From Neocallimastix lanati (nom. inval.) (Eukaryota > Neocallimastigomycota > Neocallimastigomycetes > Neocallimastigales > Neocallimastigaceae), in assembly GCA_016946835.1 (NCBI GenBank), contig JACVTC010000066.1, positions 237,501 through 270,000 on the forward strand: a stretch of 32,500 nucleotides of DNA, written 5' to 3'. Positions 12,427 to 25,135 of this stretch are shown here, one piece after another (position 1 is the first letter of the stretch; the number at the start of each line of letters is the position of its first letter). The notes under the pieces were generated by a model. It saw only the letters and a program-made list of their open reading frames with translations. It was not told the origin of the DNA and did not search any database. Both the position numbers and the translations under genes were made by a program.

Positions 12427-13308
12427 ATTTCTATATTTTATATTTCTAAATTTTATATTTTAATATTTTTATATTTTTATATTTTAATATTTTAATATTT
12501 TTATATTTTTATATTTTAATATTTTAATATTTTTATATTTTATATTTTATATTTTATATTTTATATTTTATATTTTAATATTTTAATATTTTTATATTTT
12601 AATATTTTAATATTTTTATATTTTAATATTTTAATATTTTATATTTTATATTTTAATATTTTATATTTTATATTTTATATTTTATATTTTATATTTCTAT
12701 ATTTTATATTTTATATTTTAATATTTTAATATTTTTATATTTTAATATTTTTATATTTTTTATTTTTTATTTTTTATTTTATATTTTATATTTTATATTT
12801 TATATTTTATATTTTATATTTTATATTTTATATTTTATATTTCTATATTTTATATTTTATATTTTATATTTTATATTTTATATTTTATATTTCTATATTT
12901 TATATTTTATATTTTATTTATATTTTATATTTTATATTTTATATTTTATATTTTATATTTTATATTTTATATTTTATATTTTATATTTTATATTTTATAT
13001 TTTATATTTCTATATTTTATATTTTATATTTTATATTTTATATTTTATATTTTATATTTTATATTTTATATTTTATATTTTATATTTTATATTTTATATT
13101 TTATATTTTATATTTTATATTTTATATTTTATATTTTATATTTTATATTTTATATTTTATATTTTATATTTTATATTTTATATTTTATATTTTATATTTT
13201 ATATTTTATATTTTATATTTTATATTTTATATTTTATATTTTATATTTTATATTTTATATTTTATATTTTATATTTTATATTTTATATTTTATATTTTAA
13301 TATTTTAT
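12427..13308. repeat. 7-bp satellite, TATATTT family
   Basis: Nearly 900 bp of a heptamer repeat (ATATTTT in rotation), irregular before about 12770 with AATATTTT and ATATTTC variants and almost perfect at 13020-13300. It ends just before the left target duplication of the tRNA-like retroposon. Confidence 0.9.
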
Positions 13309-13326
13309 ACATTCAATTTTTAAATA

Positions 13327-13342
13327 TTTTCAAATATTTTGA
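13327..13342. repeat. left target-site duplication of the retroposon
   Basis: TTTTCAAATATTTTGA here is identical to 13785-13800. It abuts the first base of the tRNA-like fold. The first four T could belong to the element's 3' end instead, in which case the duplication is 12 bp. Confidence 0.9.
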
Positions 13343-13417
13343 GCCATGTTGGTCCAGTCGGTTAGGACGATACAGGTCACTGTAGAGGGCGGGGTTCGAA
13401 TCCTCGGCATGGCACCA
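13343..13417 (+). tRNA. tRNA-like head of the retroposon with degenerate anticodon arm and encoded CCA
   Basis: The acceptor stem GCCATGT (13343-13349) pairs with GCATGGC (13407-13413) over seven positions, one a T-G wobble. The D stem GTCC pairs with GGAC around a canonical loop AGTCGGTTA (A14, G18, G19 and A21 equivalents). The T stem CGGGG pairs with CCTCG around the loop TTCGAAT. Discriminator A is followed by CCA in the DNA. The anticodon region (13370-13389) is only 20 bases and cannot form a 5-bp stem with a 7-base loop. The best pairing is TACAG with CTGTA around GTCA, which leaves no U33-anticodon geometry. GTC might be the trace of a tRNA-Asp anticodon. It is therefore unlikely to decode, and is best seen as promoter and possible RNase P/Z or CCA-enzyme mimic. 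Confidence 0.8.
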
Positions 13418-13784
13418 AATAATCGGATGAGGTTTCTATCCTGGGATATCATGAGACCACACGTGATGTCCATAAGGCTTTCCCTCAGATGATTATTTCA
13501 CCCAACCCTGATACTACGCTTTGAATTGAAGCATAGACCTTGATGATTGTAAAATTTCCAATCGCCAATGATTACACCCACTAGGGAGGAGTTAATGGTT
13601 CCGTTCTGATGCTCGTGGTCATTAGAGATATATGTAGGAACGTTAGGAATGCATCTCCGGGCAGTGTGTAACGACGATTGAGAGCGGCGAAGCTGATACA
13701 GTATGCCAATAACTCATCACCTTACAGTTAATTAATAACTGTATGGCCATATGGGAGATGGGTACCCATATGTGCAAGTCTATG
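13343..13784 (+). mobile_element. tRNA-derived retroposon (SINE-like), 442 bp
   Basis: This GC-rich island (201 of 442 bases are G or C) sits inside near-pure AT satellite and is bounded by an exact 16-bp direct repeat. It has three parts. First is a tRNA-like head (13343-13417) with an A box (TGGTCCAGTCGG, 13350-13361) and a B box (GGTTCGAATCC, 13393-13403), giving an internal Pol III promoter. Second is a unique body with strong potential stems: 13418-13432 with 13483-13497, enclosing a 10-bp stem 13444-13453 with 13462-13471. Third is a 3' part with two perfect 8-bp hairpins (13723-13730 with 13736-13743, and 13748-13755 with 13765-13772). No protein frame is present, and there is no poly-A tail. 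The 3' end TATG meets TTTT, which could serve as Pol III terminator. Mobilisation would need a partner retrotransposon, which is not in the window. I do not recognise the body. Confidence 0.85.
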
Positions 13785-13800
13785 TTTTCAAATATTTTGA
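13785..13800. repeat. right target-site duplication of the retroposon
   Basis: TTTTCAAATATTTTGA matches the left copy base for base. The bases outside the pair (A at 13326, A at 13801) continue ordinary AT-rich flank. A length of 12-16 bp fits target-primed reverse transcription rather than cut-and-paste transposition. Confidence 0.9.
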
Positions 13801-14029
13801 ATTAAATTAAAATTTAAATTAAAATTTAATAAGTTACACAATATTTCAAATTTATTTTTTTTTTTTTATTTTTTTTAATTCTTTTTAATTTTTTAATTTT
13901 TAAATTTTAAATTTTTTTTAAATTTTAATTTATATTTTAATTTAAATTTCATTTATTCATTAAATTAAATTTTTTTTTTTTTTTATTTATTTATAAATTG
14001 TAAATACTTTTAAATTTTTATTATTTAAT

Positions 14030-14790
14030 ATTTAATATTTATTATTTATTATTTAATATTTATTATTTATTATTTATTATTTATTATTCAATTATTTATT
14101 ATTTATTATTTATTATTTATTATTTAATTATTTAATTATTTATTATTTATTATTTATTATTTATTATTTATTATTTATTATTTAATTATTTATTATTTAT
14201 TATTTAATATTTATTATTTTATTATTTATTATTTATTATTCCATTATTTATTATTTATTATTTATTATTTATTATTTATTATTTATTATTTATTATTTAT
14301 TATTCAATTATTTATTATTTATTATTTATTATTTATTATTTAATTATTTAATTATTTATTATTTATTATTTATTATTTATTATTTATTATTTATTATTTA
14401 TTATTTAATTATTTAATTATTTATTATTTATTATTTATTATTAATTATTTATTATTTAATTATTTATTATTTATTATTCAATTATTTATTATTTATTATT
14501 TATTATTTATTATTTATTATTTATTAATAAATACTCTTTTTATTATTTATTTTTCAATTATTTATTATTTATTATTTATTATTTATTATTTATTATTTAT
14601 TATTTATTATTTATTAATAAATACTCTTTTTATTATTTATTATTTATTATTTATTATTTATTCAATTATTTATTATTTATTCAATTATTTATTATTTATT
14701 ATTTATTCAATTATTTATTATTTATTCAATTATTTATTATTTATTATTTATTCAATTATTTATTATTTATTATTTATTTAATTTATTTAT
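14030..14790. repeat. 7-bp satellite, TTATTTA family
   Basis: About 760 bp of TTATTTA heptamers with occasional TTATTCAA and TTAATTA variants. Two copies of TTATTAATAAATACTCTTTT are embedded 90 bp apart (14521 and 14611), showing a longer-period organisation in that part. Confidence 0.9.
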
Positions 14791-18104
<3,314 letters not shown>

Positions 18105-21068
18105 ATGAAATTAAATTTCAATATCTTAATACCGTTTCTTTGTCTTATAATACAAGGAGAAGTAAGAAGTGAAAATACTTCAAATAAAGTTAACGCAACT
18201 AATGCTACTGAAAATCAGTCTGTAGTATCTCCTGCTACTCAAGTTGTTTCAGGAGGTGTAACACAAGGAAATCAAGTAACTATTACAGAGGAACAACTTG
18301 ATAACTTTAATGGTTATGGTGTTCCCGGTTTTAGATTAGCAATTATTGGTGATAGGTAAAAATAAAAAAAAAAAAAAATAAAATAAAATAATTAGTAATA
18401 AATATATACTTTTAATAAAAGAGAAATAGTTTGTTATATATATATATATTTTTTAATGGAAAATAATTTTATTATAAAATATTTTTTTATTATAAAATTA
18501 ATAATTTAATTTCAAATTAAAATGTAGAAATTTTGAAAAGGATTTTTTTATTTTTCTAAATTTTAATTCTAATTGAATTAAAATAAAAATTTACAATAAG
18601 AAATATTAATGTTTTAATATTTTGAAATATATTTAAATATTATATATCTAATACTTTTTTTTTTTTTTTTTCTCCATTTTATTTTATTTTCTTCTATAAT
18701 GATGATGATAATAGTGGTGCTGAAAGTAGAGCTAGAGAAGTCATGGAATTAACATCTTTTGATGCTTTATTACATCTTGGTGATTATGATTATTCTTGTA
18801 AACCAAATTTATATTTTGATAAAATGATATCTGATCGTAAATTCCAATTCATGGGTATCATGGGTAATCATGAAGATGAAGCTCAATGCGGTCCCGGTAT
18901 ACCCCAAAAATATTTAGAACTTTTATATAATGAAATGAACGATAAAAAAAAGAATAGTGAAGTTCAATGTGAATTTTCACCTTCTAAATTTATGTGGACT
19001 TGTAAATATAAAAATATGGTAGGTGAATTCTTTGTTGATATATTATGAGTTATTATTACTTTTTTATAATAATAAATTTTACTATTATTTCTATATTATT
19101 ATTAAAATAAAGGAAATATATATATATTTATTTTTTTAGTATATAAATAATTAAAGTTTTAATAATTAATATAATTAAATAATATATTTATGTATATATT
19201 TAAATTTATAATTAAATTTATATTATTTTTATTTTATTTTATCGTATTCTATTTTATATATATATATATATTTTATATATTTATATGTATTATATTTTAT
19301 ATATGTATTATATTTTTTTTTAATTATATATATATTTTTTTCATATATTTATTTTAATTATATTTATTAAATTTTTTTTATATTCATTTCTATTTTAAAG
19401 AGAATTGTTGGTTTAACCTCTGGTATTTCTAAAGCAGATGATAGAAAAGATCAATTAGCTTTCTTGAAGAAACATTTAGGAAATGCTGAAGAACCATGGA
19501 AAGTTTGTTGTTGGCATTACTACGATAAATATTATCACACTGGTAAATATCCATCTCACAGTAATAAAAATATTATTTCTGGTAATAATGAAGATGATGA
19601 AAGTTTCTATGATTACTGTAAGGATCAAGGGGCAATCATTTTCAGTGCTCATGATCATGTCTACGCTCGAACTCATGTCATGTCAAAATTTAAAACTCCA
19701 GAAATTGATAAATTTGATGGTGCAGAAAATGGTAATGTGGTTCAAATTCGTCATGGAGCTACTCTCAATATATTAAATGGTGCTGGCGGTTGGGAAATGT
19801 ATATTGAACAGGGTAAAGAAAAGGATTATAGTCACTGGCAAAAAAAGTATGCTAAGGGTGAAAATAATGAAAATGAAAAAAAGTATGGTGGTCTTTTCTG
19901 TGATTTTAATTACAAAGGTGATGTGAATAAGGCCTTCTGTAGATTCTTAAGAACGCATTCCAGTGAAAAGGTCTTTGATTCCTTTTATATCTATAGAAAT
20001 GAAGATCCAGGAAATGTATCCTACACTCAAATGGATGTTACTTTCAGAGATGAAAAGATCAAGGCCTATAAAATTGCTAATAATATTAAGGATGATACTC
20101 AATTTTTGCCGGGTAGTGGTAATGGTTCTGAAGGAGATAATGATGGCGCTTCTAATTTCAAAAATTTAGGTGAAAAAATATTTAATACTAGAAACATTAT
20201 TATTGGTGGTTCGGTTACTGCTGCACTTGCCCTAGTTGTTGGTGGACTTTTCATTGTTAAGAAGAGGAAAAAAATTGATATAAAAGATTCTAATTTATTA
20301 AATAAATCTTTAAAGGAAAAGGAAGCTATAGTCTTCTATAATAATTATAATGGTAATAATAATAATAATAATAATTATAATACCCTTCCCATGAATTCAT
20401 TAGGTCCAATAATGATGCTTGGTCAAAACTCTACTACTAAAGATAACTATAGTCCAATATTTAATAGTAGTAATGGAGATTATAATCGTTACTCTGATAA
20501 ATTCATTCAAAATTTAACTTTAAATAACAGTAATAATAATAATAATAATAGTAGTAATTTAGGTCGTGATGACGTTCCTTTGGTAAATAATTATTCATCT
20601 GAATCACGTTATCAATCTCAATCTCGTTATCCATTGCAATCTCGTTATCAATCTGAACGTTCTCAAAATTATAATGAATCTTATCAATCGAGAGGTCGAA
20701 GCGAAAGTCAAGGTCAATCTTACCAATCGAGAGGTAGAAGTGAAAGTCAAGGCCAGTCATATCAATCGAGAGGTAGAAGTGAAAGTCAAGGTCAAAGACA
20801 AAGACAAAGAGAAAGTAGAGGACGAAGTCAAAGTAGAGGACAAGGTCAAGATCAAGATTATTATCGTTATAGAAGTCGTAGCAGAAGTCAGGGTCGCTCA
20901 GCTTATGAAAGTAATTCCAGAAAAATAGATAATCGAACACCCAGTATGAGATATAATCAAAATCAAAATAATAATAATAATATACAATTTAGTTCTATGG
21001 CTAGATCAAATAAGAATACCTATGATTATGATAATAACACATATTATAGTTATAATAAATATCAATGA
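18105..21068 (+). CDS. secreted membrane-anchored metallophosphoesterase, purple acid phosphatase type (paralogue B)
   Basis: The gene has three exons, 18105-18355, 18715-19018 and 19401-21068, giving 740 residues. Introns of 359 and 382 bp sit at exactly the same codons and phases as in the gene at 8103 (phase 2 inside GDS, phase 0 before RIVGLT), so the two are duplicates. A signal peptide (about 1-22) and a short Ser/Thr/Asn spacer precede the metal-site motifs GDSG (82-85), GDYDY (106-110), GNHE (134-137), CCWH (H224, with H231 nearby) and AHDH (268-271). The transmembrane helix is at about 451-470, with KKRKK after it. The cytoplasmic tail is about 265 residues, far longer than in paralogue A. 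It is Asn-rich, then Ser/Arg/Gln-rich, with three 13-residue repeats at 613-651. Both tails keep a TLP[VM]N segment and end in NKY[NQ]. The catalytic class is confident; the substrate and the tail's function are unknown. Confidence 0.9.
20682..20798 (+). repeat. 39-bp in-frame coding repeat x 3
   Basis: Three 39-bp units (starting at 20682, 20721 and 20760) encode YQSRGRSESQGQ plus Ser or Arg. They lie in the cytoplasmic tail of paralogue B within a wider RS/RSRS/RGQ-rich stretch (residues about 587-686). The first unit differs from the others by synonymous changes. The long open frames on other strands and phases here are shadows of this low-complexity code. Confidence 0.9.
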
Positions 21069-21436
21069 TAATAATAATAATAGTACTTAATAAATAATAA
21101 TAAAAAAATAATCATAATAATAATAAAACCCAACAATAAATTAAATTAAAATCATAGATAGATTATTATTATTATTATAAAATATATATATATAGAAATA
21201 AAAAATTACAAAAAAAATTTAAAGATAAAAAAAAAAAGTTTCTCTTTTAAAACTAAAATTTTTATTTTTTTATTTATTAATATTAATATATATATAATTT
21301 TATTATTATTATTATATATATAAATATATAGAAGAATAAAAATAGAATTTTTTTTTTTTTCATTTGTAATATATAATATTTATTATTATATATAATTTGT
21401 TTTATGAATATTTTATAAATATTTTTTTATTGTAAC

Positions 21437-21476
<40 letters not shown>

Positions 21477-21793
21477 ATTTATAAATAATTACAATAATCA
21501 AAAATAAAAAAAAAAAAATTTTTTTTTATTAATTATATATTAAAAAAAAATAATTATAAGATATAATTTATTAATAAAAAAATATATATATCTATATCTA
21601 TATTTATATTAACAATAATATTATTAATAAAGAATTAAAATAAATAATAATAATAATAAAGATAAAATAAATTATAACCTGAAGTTAATAATATAAAATT
21701 AAGTTAGATAACTGTGTCTTTCAAAAAAAAAAAAAAATATATGTTTTGTAAATAATAATAATAATAAAAAAAAAAAAAAAGATTTTAAATTTA
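21069..21793. other. intergenic AT-rich region downstream of paralogue B
   Basis: Poly-A (37 bases or so at 21439-21474), (TAA)n and (TA)n blocks only. No coding frame and no structured RNA seen. Confidence 0.6.
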
Positions 21794-22009
21794 AAAATAC
21801 AATTTAATAATTATATAACTATAAACTATTAATGTTTTTTAAAAAAAAGTAATAAAATAATTAAAAAATACAATTTAATAATTATATAACTATAAACTAT
21901 TAATGTTTTGTAAAAAAAAGTAATAAAATAATTAAAAATACAATTTAATAATTATATAACTATAAACTATTAATGTTTTGTAAAAAAAAAAAGTAATAAA
22001 ATAATTATT
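21794..22009. repeat. 70-71-bp tandem triplication
   Basis: Three near-identical units contain ACAATTTAATAATTATATAA and AACTATTAATGTTTT. The same C of ACAATTT falls at 21800, 21871 and 21941. They differ at the GTTTTT/GTTTTG position and in the length of the following A run (8, 8, 11). Confidence 0.9.
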
Positions 22010-22488
22010 TATAATATTTATTTATAAGAATATATTTAATTATAAAGATATAATTTGTAAATAATAATAATAATCATTATTTATGATTTTAATCGCCTTT
22101 ATTATTATTATTATTAATAACAATCATTTTATAATTATTAACTATTGTGTTTATATTATTATTTATTATAAATTAAAATGAAATTTTTATTTTTCATTTT
22201 TTTTTTTTTTTTTGAAGTAATTTTCAATTGGCGAAATGACCCACTCCTCAATTATTTTAATTCTTATAACCAAAAATATTTATACATTATTTCTAATGTA
22301 AAAAAAGGTGTTGAGTTTTTGAGGTAAATGGTCAGGTTAAGATGTTTGTTATAAATTAGATAATTTTAATAAAGTAACTGATTTAATAAAAAAAAAAAAA
22401 AAAAAAAAAAATTATAATTAAGAAAAAGAAATTTTTGTTTTATAAGAATTGAAATTTATAATATCCAATTAATATAAAATATTTTTTA
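22010..22488. other. intergenic sequence with a possible small inverted-repeat element
   Basis: TGACCCACTCCTCAA (about 22237-22251) and TTGAGGTAAATGGTCA (about 22317-22332) are imperfect inverted repeats around 65 bases. This could be a tiny foldback element or chance. The rest is AT-rich, with a poly-A run at 22388-22410. Confidence 0.4.
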
Positions 22489-22667
22489 ACTCTCTCTATT
22501 AGTGTCAGTGTCATTACTCTCTTTATTATTATTTGAAATGTCTGCAGCATCATTATTTTTTTCATTATTATTATTATTGTTATTATTGCTTTCTATATTT
22601 TCACTTTCTTTATTTGAAGTATTAATATTATTATTATCTCCTTTATTTTCAGTATTATCATTTTCTA

Positions 22668-22690
<23 letters not shown>
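22489..22690 (-). pseudogene. orphan copy of part of the Asn-rich tail of the gene at 27917-32397
   Basis: This segment aligns in the same orientation with 28133-28325, inside the last exon of the minus-strand coiled-coil gene, with only scattered substitutions and small AAT indels. Read on the minus strand it still encodes the same kind of peptide (for example TENKGDNNNINTSNKESE, then NNNKESNDTDTN), then hits a stop directly after NRES where homology ends. On the other side it runs into the TTA array, which breaks the frame. It is a short dispersed duplication, not a gene. Confidence 0.85.
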
Positions 22691-22743
<53 letters not shown>

Positions 22744-22786
22744 TATTATTATTATTATTATTATAATTATAATTATTATTATTATA

Positions 22787-22825
<39 letters not shown>

Positions 22826-22837
22826 ATTATTATTATA

Positions 22838-22870
<33 letters not shown>

Positions 22871-22877
22871 ATTATTA
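22670..22877. repeat. (TTA)n array with TATAAT interruptions
   Basis: About 200 bp of TTA trinucleotides with ATTATAATT variants and one phase slip near 22742. It continues directly from the AAT-rich end of the orphan tail fragment and probably expanded from it. Confidence 0.9.
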
Positions 22878-23231
22878 AAAAATATATTTGATAAAATAAT
22901 ATAGTATTTAAAAATTCAAATGAAATTAAACAAATATCAGTTTAAATGGCATTAAAATAAAAATTATACAATTTAAATAATTAATAGTGTTGAAACTTAC
23001 ATAATTATTTATTTAAATGAATTTAAAATATAAAAAATTAAATATATATAAACTTTAATGAATGATATTATAAAGAATTATATAAGAATTATAATTATAA
23101 TTTCATTATATAAATCCAATAAGAATTAAGAATACACAATTTTATTATTTAAAGTTTTAAATTTTAATGTATCATGTGTAGCATATAAAGAATAATTAAT
23201 TAATTTTTTTATTTTAAAATTATAATTATTC
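22878..23231. other. intergenic AT-rich sequence
   Basis: Featureless except for TTTAAATGGCATTAAAAT at 22941-22958 and ATCATGTGTAGCATATAAAG at 23172-23191, which match nothing I recognise. Confidence 0.5.
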
Positions 23232-23315
23232 AAATCAAGAAAAATCATATAAAATAATTTTTATTTTTTTTTTCTAAAAAAAAAAAATTGATTTTTATAT
23301 GATTTTTCTTGATTT
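23232..23315. repeat. perfect 23-bp inverted repeat upstream of the Cys-rich protein gene
   Basis: The arms at 23232-23254 and 23293-23315 are exact reverse complements containing AATCAAGAAAAATCATAT, separated by 38 bases. The spacer is itself T-run then A-run and can extend the pairing. It ends 94 bp before the ATG at 23410, so it lies in the promoter or 5' UTR. It may be a foldback element or a regulatory hairpin. Confidence 0.8.
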
Positions 23316-23409
23316 TATTTTATAAAAATATATTAAATATTAAAATAACATTTAAAAATTTTATATTGAAAGAAAAATAAAAAGTATCAAAAAAAAAAAA
23401 AAAAAAAAA

Positions 23410-24229
23410 ATGAAGAATTGGATTTTAAATGGATTTTTATTGCTTTTCATTAGATTTTACATGGTATTATCCATGGATAATTCGAAAGCTACAAATCAAA
23501 CTTTGAATACTTTGTTAAATTATAGTGAAAAGTAAATATATATAAAATTTATTTATTTATTATTATTATTTTTTTTAATAATTTATTATAATTTAAAAAA
23601 AAAAAAATAGAATTAATGCATTTATTAATTGTTAATAATTTATATTTAAAAATCAATTGAAACAAAGTCCTATAAAATGTCCAGATGCAAAGGACTGTCC
23701 GGATGATAGTACATGTCTTGACGGATATTGTATGTTTTATAATTATTTGTGCAATGAAGATGAAAGTGAAAAATGTTTGATGGTTAATGAAAATGTTTAC
23801 AATCTTAATAATGAAATGTATACATCTAAACCTAAGTCATATAAACCTATTCTTAAAACATGTGATAAAACGCAAATAGATAACAAAGCCTGTACCACAG
23901 ATAAATGTGAAAAAAATGAAGATTGTTTTTCAGGTTTATGTTACTCTAATACATGTATTACCGGTAAAACGATTTATTTGTGCAATAGCGTTATAGGATT
24001 AGATAGTACAATACCAACAGTTAAATGCAAAAAACAAGCAGGAATGAAGTGTGATAATGATGGTGAGTGTTATTATAATTGGTGTAATGTTGGATTTTGT
24101 GAAAATCTTAAATCAGGTAGCGCCGAGGACTTATGGAATAGTACTTTAATTTTTGTGATAAGTGCAGTTGTTGTTGTAATTATATTAATTGCAATTACTT
24201 TTTATGTATCAAAAAGACATAAAAAATGA
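23410..24229 (+). CDS. small Cys-rich type I membrane protein, family not recognised
   Basis: There are two exons, 23410-23531 and 23668-24229, joined in phase 2 to give 227 residues. The intron is 136 bp (GTAAAT...AAAG). The earlier TAG at 23608-23610 leads to a stop, so the later acceptor is chosen. Exon 1 supplies a signal peptide (MKNWILNGFLLLFIRFYMVLS). The ectodomain has 18 Cys, all between residues about 44 and 190. It contains three similar modules of the form C-x(4-5)-C-x(3-5)-C-x(3)-C: CPDAKDCPDDSTCLDGYC, CEKNEDCFSGLCYSNTC and CDNDGECYYNWCNVGFC, with longer loops between. A transmembrane helix (about 199-220) ends at SKRHKK, a very short cytoplasmic tail. The even Cys number suggests disulfides. 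It resembles small dickkopf- or EB-like Cys modules in spacing only. It is probably a surface protein, with no function assigned. Confidence 0.8.
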
Positions 24230-24409
24230 AAAGAAGGAAAAAAAAAATTATTAATTAAATTAATTAAATTTATAAAAAAAAAGTTTCAATAATATATATA
24301 TATAAAATAAGAAAAAAAAAAAAAAAATAGATGTGAAATATGTTAATAATTATAATAAATAATTTAAAAATGGAGTTTACTATAAAATTAAAAAATTAAA
24401 ATAAAATAA

Positions 24410-24441
<32 letters not shown>

Positions 24442-24540
24442 TATTACACAAGAAAATTAATAAATTAAAAGATAATTATTATTATAACATATCTTTTATA
24501 TATATATATATATATTATTGAAGCTTTTTTTAATTAATTC

Positions 24541-24574
<34 letters not shown>

Positions 24575-24700
24575 TAAAATTGTTATACCATAGATAAATT
24601 TTGTTTATATATGTTTTTATTATTATATGTATAAATTGTTATTATATGTTAAATTTATAATTAACTTTATTAAAATGCGATTCATGTAACGAATCTGTAA

Positions 24701-24758
24701 AAGATACTTACTACCATAAAGCATTATTAATATATGTTTATGGTTATGTACGTATCTT
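24701..24758. other. imperfect hairpin
   Basis: AAGATAC (24701-24707) pairs with GTATCTT (24752-24758), and inside it CCATAAA (24714-24720) pairs with TTTATGG (24737-24743), leaving a 16-base loop. A second stem, TAAGAAACT (24810-24818) with AGTTTCTTA (24849-24857), lies just downstream. Confidence 0.55.
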
Positions 24759-25111
24759 CAACAGTTACCAATATTGTAAGTAAAATCATTGGTATTATAA
24801 TGATATTTGTAAGAAACTCTCATAAAAAAAAAAAGAACTTTTTATAAAAGTTTCTTATAATAATTTTCGATAGTTAGATAAAAAAAATTATATTATTTAA
24901 TTTTGGAGTTTATTATTAAAAAATACAAATAAAGAAAAGATACTTAAAAATTTTAGTAATAGATTTAATTTAAGACGGTGGAGAAAAAGAAAAAAATTTT
25001 TATAACCCAAAAAATTTTTATTAAAAGATAATTTTTAATATAAGTTTATTTTTTTAAGTTATTAATTATTTGTATATCTCTTTATTAATATATTTTTAAT
25101 AATAATAACTC

Positions 25112-25135
25112 TTGATTTCTCAAAAGAGAAATCAA
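25112..25135. other. perfect 10-bp hairpin with AAAA loop
   Basis: TTGATTTCTC and GAGAAATCAA are exact complements around AAAA. The hairpin is followed at once by ACCGTCTTTTT, whose ACCGTCTT is the inverse of AAGACGGT 160 bases upstream. The compact stem followed by a T run resembles the end of a transcript or of a small foldback element. Confidence 0.6.

Noticed and set aside
13343-13417. A functional tRNA gene
   Set aside because: The anticodon arm cannot form, and the sequence continues into a 442-bp unit bounded by target duplications.
13595-13640. Hammerhead-type ribozyme core (CTGATG near 13606; CTGATGA near 26630 also looked at)
   Set aside because: Neither has the full CTGANGA...GAAA arrangement with three stems.
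13418-13784. 5S rRNA, SRP RNA or RNase P RNA fused to the tRNA head
   Set aside because: I could not find the conserved boxes of any of these in the body, though a covariance-model search would be decisive.
12427-14790. CRISPR-like array or origin in the heptamer repeats
   Set aside because: The repeats are contiguous 7-mers without unique spacers, in a eukaryotic genome. They are satellite DNA.
19476-20940. Minus-strand and other-frame open frames over paralogue B
   Set aside because: The true frame holds all five phosphatase motifs. The others are shadows, one of them created by the RS/Gln repeats.
22502-22891. Plus-strand poly-Leu/poly-Ile open frame
   Set aside because: It is the antisense of a duplicated Asn-rich tail fragment plus a TTA array.
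23608-23667. Earlier splice acceptor (TAG at 23608-23610) for the Cys-rich protein
   Set aside because: Using it brings an in-frame stop within nine codons. Only the acceptor at 23666-23667 keeps the frame open.
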